From Primorskyibacter sedentarius (GTDB taxonomy: Bacteria; Pseudomonadota; Alphaproteobacteria; Rhodobacterales; Rhodobacteraceae), in assembly GCF_004342065.1 (NCBI RefSeq), contig NZ_SLZU01000004.1, positions 1 through 64,000 of the forward strand: DNA of 64,000 nucleotides, given 5' to 3'. Position numbers and translations under genes: made by a program. Positions 31,367-41,900 of the stretch are shown here, one piece after another (the first letter of the stretch is position 1; each line of letters starts with the position of its first letter). The notes under the pieces are model-generated. The model was not told the origin of the DNA, did no database searches, and worked only from the letters and a program-made list of their open reading frames with translations.

Positions 31367-32596
31367 ATGGCGAAGACTCTCGCGGTCTCTCCTCTCGCTC
31401 CGGCCAATTTTCCGGAGCTTCCCGTGATCGGCGGCGTGGATTTCGCTGTTGCCGAGGCGGGCGTACGCTATGCCGGGCGCACGGATGTGATGCTGGCCCG
31501 GCTGGTGCCGGGCAGCACGGTTGCGGGCGTCTTCACCCGGTCAGCCACGCGGTCGGCCCCCGTGCTCGACTGTCAGGAAAAGCTGGGCGGCGATCAGGCA
31601 TCCGGGGCGGCGATCATCGTGAATTCCGGCAACTCCAACGCGTTTACCGGGCGCAACGGGGTCGATGCCACACGCGCGGTGACCACGGCTGTGGCGGCAA
31701 CGCTTGATCTGCCCGAAACGCGGGTCTTCAGCTCCTCCACCGGCGTGATCGGAGAGCCCCTGCCGCATGACCGCATCACGGCCAAGCTTGACGAGCTGAA
31801 AGGCGCGCTCGCGCCCGGCGGTATCGCGGCCGCGGCCCGTGCGATCATGACCACGGACACATTCCCGAAAGGCAGCGCCGCGACGGTGACGCTGCCCGGC
31901 GGGACGGTGCAGATCGCCGGGATTGCCAAAGGGTCGGGGATGATCGCCCCGGATATGGCCACGATGCTGGTCTATATCTTTACCGATGCAAAGATCGGCT
32001 TCGATGCCCTGCAGCCCATGGTGTCGGAGATCAGCGATAGCACGTTCAACTGCATCACCGTGGACAGCGACACATCAACTTCGGACACCCTTCTGATGGC
32101 CGCTACGGGCGCGTCTGGCGTGGCAGTCGAGGCGGGGAATGACGCCTTCCGCGCCGCGCTGCACAAGGTCATGCTGGACCTCGCCCATCAGGTTGTGCGC
32201 GACGGTGAAGGGGCCACGAAATTCGTCGAGGTCAACGTGACGGGTGCTGCCTCGGACGCCGATGCACGCACCCACGCTTTGGCCATCGCCAATTCGCCGC
32301 TGGTGAAGACCGCCATCGCGGGCGAGGATCCGAACTGGGGTCGGATCGTCATGGCGATCGGAAAATCCGGTGCTGCGGCAGATCGGGACCTGCTTACCAT
32401 CCGTTTCGGGGATGTGCTGGTCGCGGAAAACGGCTGGGTGTCACCCGAGTACCGCGAGGAGCAGGGCGCGGCCGTCATGAAGCAGCCCGAAATTCCGATC
32501 AATGTCACGCTTGGCCTTGGTCAGGGCTCGGCGACGGTCTGGACCTGCGACCTGACCCACGGCTACATCTCGATCAACGCCGATTATCGGTCCTGA
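31367..32596 (+). CDS. argJ: bifunctional glutamate N-acetyltransferase/amino-acid acetyltransferase ArgJ
   Basis: A 409-residue ArgJ. It transfers acetyl groups from N-acetylornithine to glutamate in the cyclic arginine pathway. The precursor cleaves itself before the Thr in [14 protein letters not shown], giving alpha and beta chains. Other conserved parts are [13 protein letters not shown] and the C-terminal [12 protein letters not shown]. The gene is intact and of normal length. It starts 3 bases after the isomerase gene, so the two are probably co-transcribed, with no evident functional link. Confidence 0.96.
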   Translation: MAKTLAVSPLAPANFPELPVIGGVDFAVAEAGVRYAGRTDVMLARLVPGSTVAGVFTRSATRSAPVLDCQEKLGGDQASGAAIIVNSGNSNAFTGRNGVDATRAVTTAVAATLDLPETRVFSSSTGVIGEPLPHDRITAKLDELKGALAPGGIAAAARAIMTTDTFPKGSAATVTLPGGTVQIAGIAKGSGMIAPDMATMLVYIFTDAKIGFDALQPMVSEISDSTFNCITVDSDTSTSDTLLMAATGASGVAVEAGNDAFRAALHKVMLDLAHQVVRDGEGATKFVEVNVTGAASDADARTHALAIANSPLVKTAIAGEDPNWGRIVMAIGKSGAAADRDLLTIRFGDVLVAENGWVSPEYREEQGAAVMKQPEIPINVTLGLGQGSATVWTCDLTHGYISINADYRS

Positions 32597-32669
32597 GCGT
32601 TATCGTGGCGCAAAAATCCAAGGGTTGCAGGGGCTTGCCCCTGTCCCCGCCTTAAATTCAAGGACAGTG

Positions 32670-33068
32670 ATGAAGACCATTCTCGTATCCGCTGTCGCCC
32701 TGATCGACCGCGACGGACGGGTGCTGCTTGCGCAGCGGCCCGAAGGTAAATCGATGGCCGGCCTGTGGGAGTTTCCAGGCGGCAAGGTAGAGCCGGGCGA
32801 GACACCCGAAGCCGCGCTTATCCGGGAATTGCAGGAAGAACTGGGTATCGATACATGGGCAAGCTGTCTGGCCCCGCTGACCTTTGCCAGCCACGGCTAT
32901 GACGATTTTCACCTTCTGATGCCGCTCTTTGCCTGCCGCAAGTGGGAGGGGATTCCGCGCGCCCAAGAAGGCCAAACCCTGAAATGGGTGCGCCCGCAGG
33001 ACCTGCGCGACTACCCCATGCCACCCGCAGATATTCCGCTGATTGCAATACTTCGCGACTGGTTATAG
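32670..33068 (+). CDS. mutT: MutT-type Nudix hydrolase (8-oxo-dGTP diphosphatase)
   Basis: A 132-residue Nudix protein. The Nudix box spans GGKVEPGETPEAALIRELQEELGI (shown here only by its key GGKVE and RELQEELG parts), after LLAQRPEGKSMAGLWEFPGG, which is typical of MutT. It cleans oxidised dGTP from the nucleotide pool. The start MKTILVSAVAL was chosen over an in-frame ATG 15 codons upstream because ArgJ-proximal sequence there is not MutT-like. It follows argJ by 73 bases. Confidence 0.92.
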   Translation: MKTILVSAVALIDRDGRVLLAQRPEGKSMAGLWEFPGGKVEPGETPEAALIRELQEELGIDTWASCLAPLTFASHGYDDFHLLMPLFACRKWEGIPRAQEGQTLKWVRPQDLRDYPMPPADIPLIAILRDWL

Positions 33069-33211
33069 GCAAAAAGCTGCCGTAGCGTCAGTCTTGCGCC
33101 AAAAAAATGGACATTTCGTCTGAAATGTCCTCATATCGATAAACTTGCTTCTAGTTCGTTAACCATTGCTTCGTACTTTCCACTTGTCGTTGAAATTGGG
33201 GAAGAGCTGAC
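33069..33211. other. intergenic region with a hairpin, upstream of the 44-residue ORF
   Basis: The region contains a perfect 9-base hairpin at 33109-33130 flanked by seven A residues (a T run on the minus strand), then AT-rich sequence with TTAACCAT at 33159-33166 that resembles a CtrA half-site. A plausible ribosome-binding site (GGGGAAGAG) precedes the small ORF. Confidence 0.45.
33109..33130 (-). terminator. terminator-like hairpin reading leftward
   Basis: Arms GGACATTTC and GAAATGTCC enclose a 4-base loop. On the minus strand the stem is followed by ATTTTTTT, the form of an intrinsic terminator. It may be a second stop for read-through from infB, 270 bases downstream of the main terminator. 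Confidence 0.55.
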
Positions 33212-33346
33212 ATGGTGAAAACCATCATAGTTGGAAGCTGCGTATCAGTTCAGGGAACGGTTGAGACCACATTCTCGGACGGGCGGATTGCCGTGCGTGT
33301 CGGGAGCCAAGTCTTTACCGGCGTTCCTGCGTCGCACGCGTCCTGA
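33212..33346 (+). CDS. small conserved-looking protein of 44 residues, function unknown
   Basis: The ORF begins MVKTIIVGSCVSVQGTVE and ends GVPASHAS. It is preceded at good spacing by GGGGAAGAG, and the alternating hydrophobic/polar pattern suggests a small beta-rich protein. It has no signal peptide or membrane helix. I have an impression of similar short ORFs in Roseobacter genomes but cannot verify it. It lies alone between mutT and the infB terminator and reads toward infB. The evidence is coding pattern plus ribosome-binding site only. Confidence 0.5.
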   Translation: MVKTIIVGSCVSVQGTVETTFSDGRIAVRVGSQVFTGVPASHAS

Positions 33347-33395
33347 GCGTTTCAAGCAGTCAAATGGCGACGGCCTGACGTAGAAAACGCGATCC

Positions 33396-33428
33396 AAAGA
33401 AAAAGGGGAGGCAAATTTGCCTCCCCTT
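33396..33428 (-). terminator. intrinsic terminator of the rimP-nusA-infB operon
   Basis: A perfect 26-base palindrome at 33403-33428 (13-base arms AAGGGGAGGCAAA and its complement) is followed on the minus strand by TTTTTCTTT. It lies 25 bases beyond the infB stop. Confidence 0.93.
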
Positions 33429-33452
33429 ATCAATTTGTCGCGGTGCGCTGGA

Positions 33453-35939
33453 TCAGTCGAGCTTGCGCTCGACTTCCTCGCGCTCGAAAATCTCGATGAC
33501 ATCGTCGGGACGAATATCGTCGTAGTTTTCGAAGGCCATGCCGCATTCCTGACCCGAAATCACCTCTGGCACTTCGTCCTTGAAGCGTTTCAGCGTCTTC
33601 AGCGTGCCTTCGTGGATCACCACGTCGTCGCGCAGCAGGCGCACACCGGCAGAGCGGCGCGCGATGCCTTCGGTGACCAGACAGCCGGCAACCTTGCCGA
33701 CACCGGTGACCTTGAACACTTCCTTGATCTTCGCATAGCCGATGAACCGCTCGCGAATCTCGTTGGACAGCAGGCCGGACGCGGCAGCTTTCACATCGTC
33801 CACGAGGTCGTAGATCACCGAATAGTAGCGGATCTCCACGCCCTTCTGGTTGGCCGTGTTCCGGGCGCTGGCATTGGCACGGACGTTGAAGCCGATGATC
33901 GGCGCGCCGGAGGCTTCGGCCAGCCCGACATCGGTTTCCGTGATCGCACCCACACCGTAATGCAGGACGCGCACGCGCACCTCGTCGTTGCCGATCTTTT
34001 CCATCGCCTGGACAATCGCCTCGGCAGACCCCTGTACGTCGGCCTTGACCAGAACCGGCAGCTCGCTGACGTTCTCGTCGTCCTTGGCCTTCGCCATAAG
34101 CTGTTCCAGCGTCGTCGCGGCACCCGCTGCGGCGCGCTTTTCCTTGGCGGCGCTGGCACGGTATTCTGCGATTTCGCGGGCCTGAGCCTCTGTCGCAGTG
34201 ACGTTCAGCACGTCGCCGGCCTCTGGCGTTCCGTTCAGGCCAAGCACTTCGACCGGAACCGACGGACCTGCCTCTGTGACACGTTCGCCCTGATCGTTGA
34301 TAAGCGCGCGGACCTTACCGTACTGCTCACCCACAACAAAGATATCGCCCTGCCGCAACGTGCCGTTCTGAACGAGAACAGTCGCTACGGGGCCACGGCC
34401 CACGTCGAGCTGCGCTTCGATCACGGCACCCTGAGCGGCGCGGCTTGGATTTGCCTTGAGGTCGAGGATCTCTGCCTGAAGCGCGATGGCTTCGAGCAGG
34501 TTATCGAGCCCCTGACCGGTGATGGCCGAAACCTCGACATCCTGCACGTCGCCGGACATCTTTTCGACGATCACCTCGTGCTGAAGCAGATCGGTACGCA
34601 CCTTGTCCGGGTTGGCGGCAGGCTTGTCGACCTTGTTGATCGCCACGATCATCGGCACGTCGGCAGCCTTGGCGTGGTTGATGGCTTCGATGGTCTGCGG
34701 CATGACCGCGTCATCGGCCGCCACCACAAGCACCACGATATCCGTCACCTGAGCACCGCGTGAGCGCATCGAGGTAAAGGCCGCGTGGCCGGGCGTGTCG
34801 AGGAATGACAGCACCGCACCGCTATCGGTAGTCACCTGGTAGGCGCCGATATGCTGGGTGATGCCGCCAGCCTCGCCCGCGACGACCTTGGCGTCACGAA
34901 TCGCATCCAGCAGCGACGTCTTGCCGTGGTCGACATGGCCCATGATCGTGATGACCGGCGGACGCGGCTTCAGATCCTCGGGCTTGTCCTCGACCTGTTC
35001 GATGACCTGTTCCACATCGGCATCGGAGACGCGGGTCACCTTGTGACCAAACTCTTCGATGATCAGTTCCGCAGTGTCGGCGTCGATCGACTGGTTCTGG
35101 GTCGCCATGATGCCGTTCTGCATTAGCGCCTTGACCACGTCGGCCACGCGCTCTGCCATCCGGTTGGCAAGTTCACCCACCGTGATCGCTTCGGGCAATT
35201 GCACGTCGCGCACGACCTTTTCACGCTCGACCGGACCGCCCATCGCCTTCTGGCGGGCACGTTCCTGCTTGCGCTTCATCGCGGCCATCGACTTCTGCCG
35301 ACCGCCTTCGCCAGACAGCGCCTGGTTCAGCGTCAGCTTGCCGGACCTGCGCCCGTCGTCGCGAGATTTATTGCGGCCACCGCGATCATCGTCATCGCGG
35401 CCTTTCTTCCGGGCCGTCGTCGGCGCAGAGGGGCCACCGGCCGTCTTCGCGGGACGCGGAGCGGCTTCGGGCTTGGGCGCTGCCGGTTCTTCGGCGGCCT
35501 TGGAGGCGGCTGCGGCGGCATCGCGGGCCCGACGCTCTTCCTCTTCCGCCTTCTGGCGGGCCTTTTCCTCGGCTTCGCGCTGTTCGCGCTCTTTCTGTTC
35601 CTTTTCGGCACGCATGCGCTCGCGCTCTTCTGCGCGTGCCTTTTCGTCAGCCGCGCGCTTGGCGGCCTCTTCGACTTCGCGTGCCTTGGCGGCCTGAACG
35701 GCCTTCAGGCGGCGATCCATTTCGGCGTCGGAGATCCCCGCAGGACGCGGACCCTTGCCACCGACAGAACCGCTGCCGCCCGTTGGCTTTGACGCACCGG
35801 GCTTGGGAACCACAACGCGCTTGCGCTTGGTCTCAACCACGACGTTCTTTGTCCGCCCATGGCTGAAGCTTTGCTTCACATTCCCTGACCGGGGACCACC
35901 GCGCAAACCCAAAGTCTTTTTACCGTCGCTATCGCTCAT
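33453..35939 (-). CDS. infB: translation initiation factor IF-2
   Basis: An 828-residue IF-2. It has a Gly/Arg-rich N terminus and a long charged coiled coil (about 70-160, repeated [15 protein letters not shown]-like patterns). The G domain has [23 protein letters not shown] and NKVDKP, followed by domains II-IV ending near the C terminus with [18 protein letters not shown]. It delivers formylmethionyl-tRNA to the 30S subunit. It is the last gene of the rimP-nusA-ylxR-infB operon. Confidence 0.97.
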   Translation of the reverse strand: MSDSDGKKTLGLRGGPRSGNVKQSFSHGRTKNVVVETKRKRVVVPKPGASKPTGGSGSVGGKGPRPAGISDAEMDRRLKAVQAAKAREVEEAAKRAADEKARAEERERMRAEKEQKEREQREAEEKARQKAEEEERRARDAAAAASKAAEEPAAPKPEAAPRPAKTAGGPSAPTTARKKGRDDDDRGGRNKSRDDGRRSGKLTLNQALSGEGGRQKSMAAMKRKQERARQKAMGGPVEREKVVRDVQLPEAITVGELANRMAERVADVVKALMQNGIMATQNQSIDADTAELIIEEFGHKVTRVSDADVEQVIEQVEDKPEDLKPRPPVITIMGHVDHGKTSLLDAIRDAKVVAGEAGGITQHIGAYQVTTDSGAVLSFLDTPGHAAFTSMRSRGAQVTDIVVLVVAADDAVMPQTIEAINHAKAADVPMIVAINKVDKPAANPDKVRTDLLQHEVIVEKMSGDVQDVEVSAITGQGLDNLLEAIALQAEILDLKANPSRAAQGAVIEAQLDVGRGPVATVLVQNGTLRQGDIFVVGEQYGKVRALINDQGERVTEAGPSVPVEVLGLNGTPEAGDVLNVTATEAQAREIAEYRASAAKEKRAAAGAATTLEQLMAKAKDDENVSELPVLVKADVQGSAEAIVQAMEKIGNDEVRVRVLHYGVGAITETDVGLAEASGAPIIGFNVRANASARNTANQKGVEIRYYSVIYDLVDDVKAAASGLLSNEIRERFIGYAKIKEVFKVTGVGKVAGCLVTEGIARRSAGVRLLRDDVVIHEGTLKTLKRFKDEVPEVISGQECGMAFENYDDIRPDDVIEIFEREEVERKLD

Positions 35940-35948
35940 AAAGCTCTC

Positions 35949-36584
35949 TTATCCTTTCCGACGGCCCCTGCCGCCGCGATCTGCATCGGACGCGCCGATG
36001 CGCATGCCCTTCAGTCGTTGGGCATCCTCTACAACACGTTGCGTGAGTCCACCAGCGCCAAGCGCGCCATGTATCACAGTTTGTCGTCCGAACGCCAAGC
36101 CCAGCTCTTCCGAAGTGAGCCAACCAATGAAATTGCCATAATGCGGCGTGCTGAGCTTGGACTTCCCGCGCTCAGACCCGTCGCTGGCCTGAATCAGAAC
36201 CTGTGCCTCTTCCTTTGACAGCCAGTCCTTCACCTTCTCGTACCCGGCGACCGCGCCGCCGGATTTGCGTGCCAGGCTGACAAGGTCCACGACCCGTCGC
36301 ACCAGCAATGTCTCTACCAGATCCGCCAAACCGTCCGGTATCTGAACCGGTTGCTTTGCGGCCCTCGCGAACAGACCCTTTGCAGCCGCTTTTTCAATCG
36401 CGGCCCTGTCGGCCTTTACCCAGATGCCCCGACCGGGCAGGCGCCCCAGGATGTCGGGGACGATCTGGTTCTCCGGACCGACCACGAAACGGATCAGCCC
36501 CGCCGCGGGTTGTACTTCGCCCGTGGCGATGCATTTGCGCTCCGGTCCGTCCTCACGGTCCTTCTGGCGTCCGCCACGAGTCAT
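35949..36584 (-). CDS. YlxR-type RNA-binding protein fused to an L7Ae-like domain
   Basis: A 211-residue protein. The N-terminal DUF448/YlxR part has ERKCIATGEV and LPGRGIWVKADRAAIEKAAAKGLF. A C-terminal half (about 95-185) resembles the L7Ae/Gadd45 fold (VDLVSLARKSGGAVAGYEKV...VLIQASDGS). Both domains bind RNA. The position between nusA and infB is that of ylxR in many bacteria, where the protein is thought to affect rRNA transcription or ribosome assembly. Spacing is 9 bases to infB and 25 to nusA. Confidence 0.9.
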   Translation of the reverse strand: MTRGGRQKDREDGPERKCIATGEVQPAAGLIRFVVGPENQIVPDILGRLPGRGIWVKADRAAIEKAAAKGLFARAAKQPVQIPDGLADLVETLLVRRVVDLVSLARKSGGAVAGYEKVKDWLSKEEAQVLIQASDGSERGKSKLSTPHYGNFIGWLTSEELGLAFGRQTVIHGALGAGGLTQRVVEDAQRLKGMRIGASDADRGGRGRRKG

Positions 36585-36609
36585 TCTACGCCCCCGCTAC
36601 CGGCCCCGT

Positions 36610-38250
36610 TCAGGCGCCGGTCTCCTCGGTCGGATCGGCATCGTCTGCGCCTTCTTCCGCTTCGCCATCTTCGTCGACCTCCGGGTTCAGTTCCGAAGGA
36701 TCAACCCAGCCCAGCAGAACGCGGGCCGTCATGACGAGGGTCTGTGCCTCTTCCAGTGACATTTCGAAGGGTTCAAGAATGCCGTCATCCTTGACACGTT
36801 CACCTTCGACCGTGGTCCAGCCGCCTGCCAGTTCCCAATCGGCGCAGGTGGCAAAATCTTCCAGCGTCTTCACGCCGTCCTTCGCCAATGCCTCTACCAT
36901 TTGGGGGGTGAGCCCGTCGAAGTCAATGAGGCTGTCCTCGGCGCCAAGTTCACGCGCGGCCTCAAGAGCCTTGCGTGCCTGCGCTTCAAGATGCTCGCGG
37001 GCGCGGGTTTGAAGTTCCAGCGCCGTGGCATCATCCACGCCATCGATCACAAGCAGTTCGTCCTGATCGACATAGGCCACTTCTTCGAGGTTGGTGAAGC
37101 CTTCGGCGACCAGAAGCTGTGCAAAGAATTCGTCCAGATCCAGCGCTTCCATGAACAGCTTCGTGCGTTCCTCGAACTCTTTCTGACGCCGGGCGGATTC
37201 TTCTTCCTCGGTCATGATGTCGATATCAAGACCGGTCAACTGGCTGGCCAGACGCACGTTCTGACCGCGACGACCGATGGCGAGCGACAGTTGCTCGTCC
37301 GGCACCACGACCTCGATACGTTCTGCATCTTCGTCGAAGACAACCTTGGACACTTCGGCCGGTTGCAGCGCGTTCACAAGGAAGGTCGGAATGTCCTCGT
37401 TCCAGGGGATGATGTCGATCTTTTCGCCCTGAAGCTCGTTCACGACAGCCTGCACGCGGCTGCCGCGCATACCAACGCAGGCACCCACAGGGTCGATGGA
37501 GCCGTCATAGCTGATCACGGCGATCTTCGCGCGCGAACCGGGGTCACGGGCCACGGCCTTGATCTCGATGATGCCGTCATAGATTTCCGGCACTTCCATC
37601 TTGAACAGCTCTGCCATGAACTGTGGATCGGTGCGCGACAGGAAGATCTGCGGGCCACGAACCTCGCGGCGCACATCCTTGATGTAGCAGCGGATACGAT
37701 CGTTGGGGCGGTAGCTTTCGCGGCCGATCTTTTCGTTGCGGCGCAGGATGCCTTCGCCACGGCCGATATCGACGATGACGTTGCCATATTCCTCGCGCTT
37801 GACCTGACCGTTGATGATCGTGCCTGCGCGGTCCTTGAATTCTTCGTACTGGCGGTCACGCTCTGCTTCGCGAACCTTCTGCAGGATCACCTGCTTGGCC
37901 GACTGTGCCGCGATCCGGCCCATCTCGACCGGGGGGACCTCTTCGACGAACGTGTCGCCGATCTGGGGGTCCGCCATGTATTGCCTGGCCTGTTCAACGG
38001 TCATTTCCGCCTGATAGTTTTCCAGCTCTTCTTCATCGACCACGGTGCGCACGCGGGTGAATTTCGCGCGACCGGTCTTGCGGTCGATGTTGACGCGAAT
38101 GTCCATCTCGGCGCCGTAGCGGCTTTTTGCGGCACGGGCGAGCGACTCTTCCATCGCTTCGACGACCAGACCGGGGTCGATCATCTTTTCGCGTGCAACC
38201 GCCTCGGCGGTCTGCAAAAGCTCTAGCTGGTTGGCAGAGGTTATTGCCAT
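36610..38250 (-). CDS. nusA: transcription termination/antitermination factor NusA
   Basis: A 546-residue NusA. It has an N-terminal polymerase-binding domain (residues 1-130), S1 domain, and two KH domains ([21 protein letters not shown] and [18 protein letters not shown]). Two acidic C-terminal repeats with helix-hairpin-helix character (about 360-500) and a very acidic tail follow. It binds RNA polymerase and nut-like RNA to control pausing, termination and antitermination. It follows rimP by 5 bases. Confidence 0.97.
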   Translation of the reverse strand: MAITSANQLELLQTAEAVAREKMIDPGLVVEAMEESLARAAKSRYGAEMDIRVNIDRKTGRAKFTRVRTVVDEEELENYQAEMTVEQARQYMADPQIGDTFVEEVPPVEMGRIAAQSAKQVILQKVREAERDRQYEEFKDRAGTIINGQVKREEYGNVIVDIGRGEGILRRNEKIGRESYRPNDRIRCYIKDVRREVRGPQIFLSRTDPQFMAELFKMEVPEIYDGIIEIKAVARDPGSRAKIAVISYDGSIDPVGACVGMRGSRVQAVVNELQGEKIDIIPWNEDIPTFLVNALQPAEVSKVVFDEDAERIEVVVPDEQLSLAIGRRGQNVRLASQLTGLDIDIMTEEEESARRQKEFEERTKLFMEALDLDEFFAQLLVAEGFTNLEEVAYVDQDELLVIDGVDDATALELQTRAREHLEAQARKALEAARELGAEDSLIDFDGLTPQMVEALAKDGVKTLEDFATCADWELAGGWTTVEGERVKDDGILEPFEMSLEEAQTLVMTARVLLGWVDPSELNPEVDEDGEAEEGADDADPTEETGA

Positions 38251-38255
38251 TTATC

Positions 38256-38822
38256 TTACTCCTCTTCGGGCGTTTCCGCCTCGATAGCGTCAAACTGGTC
38301 TTCGTTCACAGCCGATGCCTTGCGGGCCTTCAGCATTTCCTTGATGAGCTCGTCGGTCAGGACCAGCTTGGCCTCGGACAGCCAATCGAATTGCAGGCCA
38401 ACCGTGCCCTCATCGATATTGATCAGCACTTCGGACCCTTCGACACCTGCCAGCACACCCTTGAACCGGCGGCGTCCGCCCTGCAATTCGGCGGTCTCCA
38501 GCTTGGCTTCGTAGCCTTCGTAGGTATCGAAATCCTTCAGCCGGGTCAGCGGGCGGTCGATGCCGGGGCTGGACACTTCCAGCGTGTAGGCGTCAAGAAT
38601 CGGGTCTTCGACATCCAGCGTGGCGCTGATGGCGGTTGAGATATCGGCGCAGTCGTTGACCTCGATCCCGCCTTCGGGACGTTCGGCCATGATTTGCAGG
38701 GTCGGCGTGTTGCCACCCATCAGACGGATGCGCACCAGCTCGAACCCCATGTCCTCTATGACAGGGGTCACGATTTCGGCCAGGCGTTTGTCCATGGCGG
38801 CTTTGGCGATCAGATCAGACAT
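38256..38822 (-). CDS. rimP: ribosome maturation factor RimP
   Basis: A 188-residue RimP, required for late assembly of the 30S subunit. Conserved patterns are [46 protein letters not shown] and [20 protein letters not shown]. It begins the operon with nusA, ylxR and infB. The start at [12 protein letters not shown] is preferred; an open extension of 43 codons covers the upstream terminator and is not credible. The acidic C-terminal tail (IEAETPEEE) is longer than in E. coli. Confidence 0.95.
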   Translation of the reverse strand: MSDLIAKAAMDKRLAEIVTPVIEDMGFELVRIRLMGGNTPTLQIMAERPEGGIEVNDCADISTAISATLDVEDPILDAYTLEVSSPGIDRPLTRLKDFDTYEGYEAKLETAELQGGRRRFKGVLAGVEGSEVLINIDEGTVGLQFDWLSEAKLVLTDELIKEMLKARKASAVNEDQFDAIEAETPEEE

Positions 38823-38842
38823 GCGTATCAGCGTTCCAGATA

Positions 38843-38867
38843 CAAAAAAACGGGCGCGCGGCCCGTT
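38843..38867 (-). terminator. intrinsic terminator after the reductive-dehalogenase-like gene
   Basis: A 7-base stem AACGGGC/GCCCGTT with a 5-base loop is followed on the minus strand by TTTTTTT. It separates the upstream minus-strand gene from rimP and so isolates the dehalogenase-like gene as a single transcription unit. Confidence 0.88.
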
Positions 38868-38972
38868 CGGAAATTCCGGTGGTGCTTTCGGATCAGGACC
38901 CGAACGCGCCGCTGTTGAAGGGCATATACGCCCCCGGGCCCGAGTCTGCAAGACCTTTACGGGAAGAGCTTG

Positions 38973-41900
38973 CTAGAGGTCGACCTCAACCATGCCGCCC
39001 GCCTCTGCCGCGCGCGACTGGCACAGGATGATGCTGTCCTTGCGCTGTGCCATGGACAGCACGAAATCACGGTGTTCAACCGCGCCCGACACCAGCCCGC
39101 AGCGGCACACGCCGCAGATCCCGTCCGAGCATTTGACATCTATCGCGATGCCGTTCTCTGCCAATACATCCGTCGCGCTCTTGTCGGCGGGGACGGGCAG
39201 GTCGCGGCCCGATCGTGCAAGCCGCAGGGTGAACGGGTGGTTGATGTAGTCGGGCTGCTCGGGGACCGAGAAATATTCGAAATGAATGGCGTCTTCGGCA
39301 AAGCCAGCCTGCGTGGCCGCGTCGATGACCCCGTTCATGTAGCGATCCGGCCCGCAGGTATAGACATGCCACCCATCCCTGTAGCCCGACAGGATTTCCG
39401 CAAGATCGGCGCGCCCGCCCTGATCGGAGATATGCAGTGTTACGCGGCGGGCCCACGGGGCATTGACAAGATCGTGCAGGTAACCGCCCGCATCGCGCGA
39501 TTTGATGGAATAATGCAGCGCGAAATCAGCCCCGATGCTGTGCAACCGGTGCGCCATGGCAATCATCGGCGTGATCCCGATGCCGCCGCCCATCAGCAGC
39601 GTTTTGGTCGCGGACTCTACCAGCGGGAAATGGTTGATGGGTTTGGAGATAAAGATCTTGCGGCCTTGCGAAAAAATCCGGTGCAACAGCGCCGATCCAC
39701 CCCGGCCTGTGTCTTCACGCAACACGCCGATCTGGTATTTTGACCGGTCCGCCGGGTCGCCGGACATCGAATATTGCCGCAGGAATTCCGGTGCCACGAC
39801 AATGTCCAGATGCGCGCCCGCCGTCCATTCCGGCAGGTCGCTGCCATCAAGGCTGCGAAATTCGAATTTGGTCACATCCCCGGTCATTTTTTCGGCGCGC
39901 GCCACCTCGACCCGCAGCACAGGCGATTCGCCAGCAGCTGCGTAGTGGTGCACCATCGACATGTCGCCGTTTGCCATCCGGTTGCGATATTCCTCGGCTG
40001 TCACCATCGCCTGATAGGCCTCTATCCCGGCTTCCCGGTCCATCGGGAACGGGTAAGGGTAGGGGTGCGGCGCAAGCGGGGCCGGGTAGACGGCCAGCGT
40101 CTGATCCTCGTATCGCAGGTCAAGATCCCGTTGCAGATCGCGGCGATTGACCGGGTGGCGGGTCGGGCGATAGGCGCCATCGCGCTCCAGCTCGATATCC
40201 CACCACCATTTCTTGACGTCGTTCAGCCCGCCATTGCCGACCGCGTCATCCAGCCGGGCCAGAACCGGTGCGGCCTTGGGGATGTTCATCGCGGCCCAGC
40301 GGAACGGTGCCTCGGCGAAGATGCCCTCAAGGTTCCACGGACAGGTTTTCATGCAGCGCCCGCACATCGCGCCGCCGGGGGTCGTGATCCGGTAGGTTGC
40401 GCAACGCTGGCTGTCGGATTTCCAGATCTCGTAGCCGTTAAACATCAGCTTCGGACCGGCGGTAATCGCCCCCGACGGGCATTCACGGGCGCATTTGTTA
40501 CAAGCCTCGCAGAATTTCTGCAGGCCGAAATCAATCGGGTTGTCATGCGCCATTGGCATATCGGTCGTGACCACCCCGGATTTCAGCCGCGGGCCGAGAT
40601 ATGGGTTCAGGATGACCTCGCCGATGCGGCTGACCTCTCCCAGCCCGGAAAGCAGCAATAGCGGCGGTTGCAGCACCTCGCCGTCCAGAACGGTATGCGC
40701 CTTGGCCTTGTAGCCCAGATTGCGCAGTTGCTTGGCGATCACCCCGCCCAGAAGCGAAAAGCGCAGGTAGGCCCGCATCGACTGCGCGACGCTGATCCAG
40801 TCATCGCCGCTGGCCCCCTCCATCGTCTCATAGCCCTGATCGATGATCATGCTGATTGCCTGATCGTGGGGCGGATCGATGGGCGCGCCGGTGGCATCAT
40901 GCGAATACCATGTCCAATCAGGACAGCGCGACAGGCCCACGGCGTCGACGCCCAGAAAATAGCTCGCAGCCTTGACGGCATGGGCATTGCGCTGCGCGTC
41001 TGTCGGGCGCGGGCCGGGACCCGGCGCGCCGTCCTGAAGCAGCACAAAAGCCCCCAGCACCCGCCGCTGCCCCATCGAGGGCGCGGATTTACGCGCGTAA
41101 TGCCCACCCTTGGCACCATCCTGCACCGCCTTGCCCATATCGCCGAACTGGGCGCGGGCGAACATATCGGCACGTTTGGGCACGCGGGCGACGCGCGCCT
41201 CGTCGATATAGGTCGTGGGGTCGTCCACACGTTTCAGCCGCTCGAACGGATGCGCGCCATCGACATAGTCGCGCCGTGCAAACGGCTCGCGGTTCAGCGC
41301 GTTCTTGGCAAAGCCTGCGCCCAGCCACCAGGCCGGGCCTTTGGTCTTCCAGCCGGGTTGCGCGGCCAGAGGTTTCAGCGGCTTGTCATGGGCAAGCTCC
41401 ATATCGGTTGTCACCACCGCCACGCCGAACCGGTCGCCAAGATAGGGGTTGGTCAGCCGACCATCCTCGACCGTCGCCAGACCGGCGGCGACCGTCAGGC
41501 GATGCAGGTCCACATCCGTGGAGCTGCCGGTATGGGCCTTCGCGTCCCAGCCCAGAAGGCGGATGTAATTGGCGATGACCACGGCGGTTTCGCTGGCCCG
41601 CAGGCAGGCGCGTTGCGGCTGCGCATCCTGTATCCAGTCCGCGCCGGGTTCGTCTGGCCGGGGATCGCGCGGGTATTCGTACACAAAGACCAGCGCATGG
41701 CGGTGGCCGCCGATGGTGGAGGGCGGCGCCTCCATCGACTCTTTCAGATCGGCCATGATCATGTCGATGCCAGAGGCGAGCGTCTTGGTCTGGCGGGTTT
41801 TCAGATCATGACGCAGGCGGTCGATATCGGGGTTCTGCACCGGGTGTGGCAGCAGGCAGTCGGGCGGGATCGGCCCGATGCCAACCATGGACGCGTCCGA

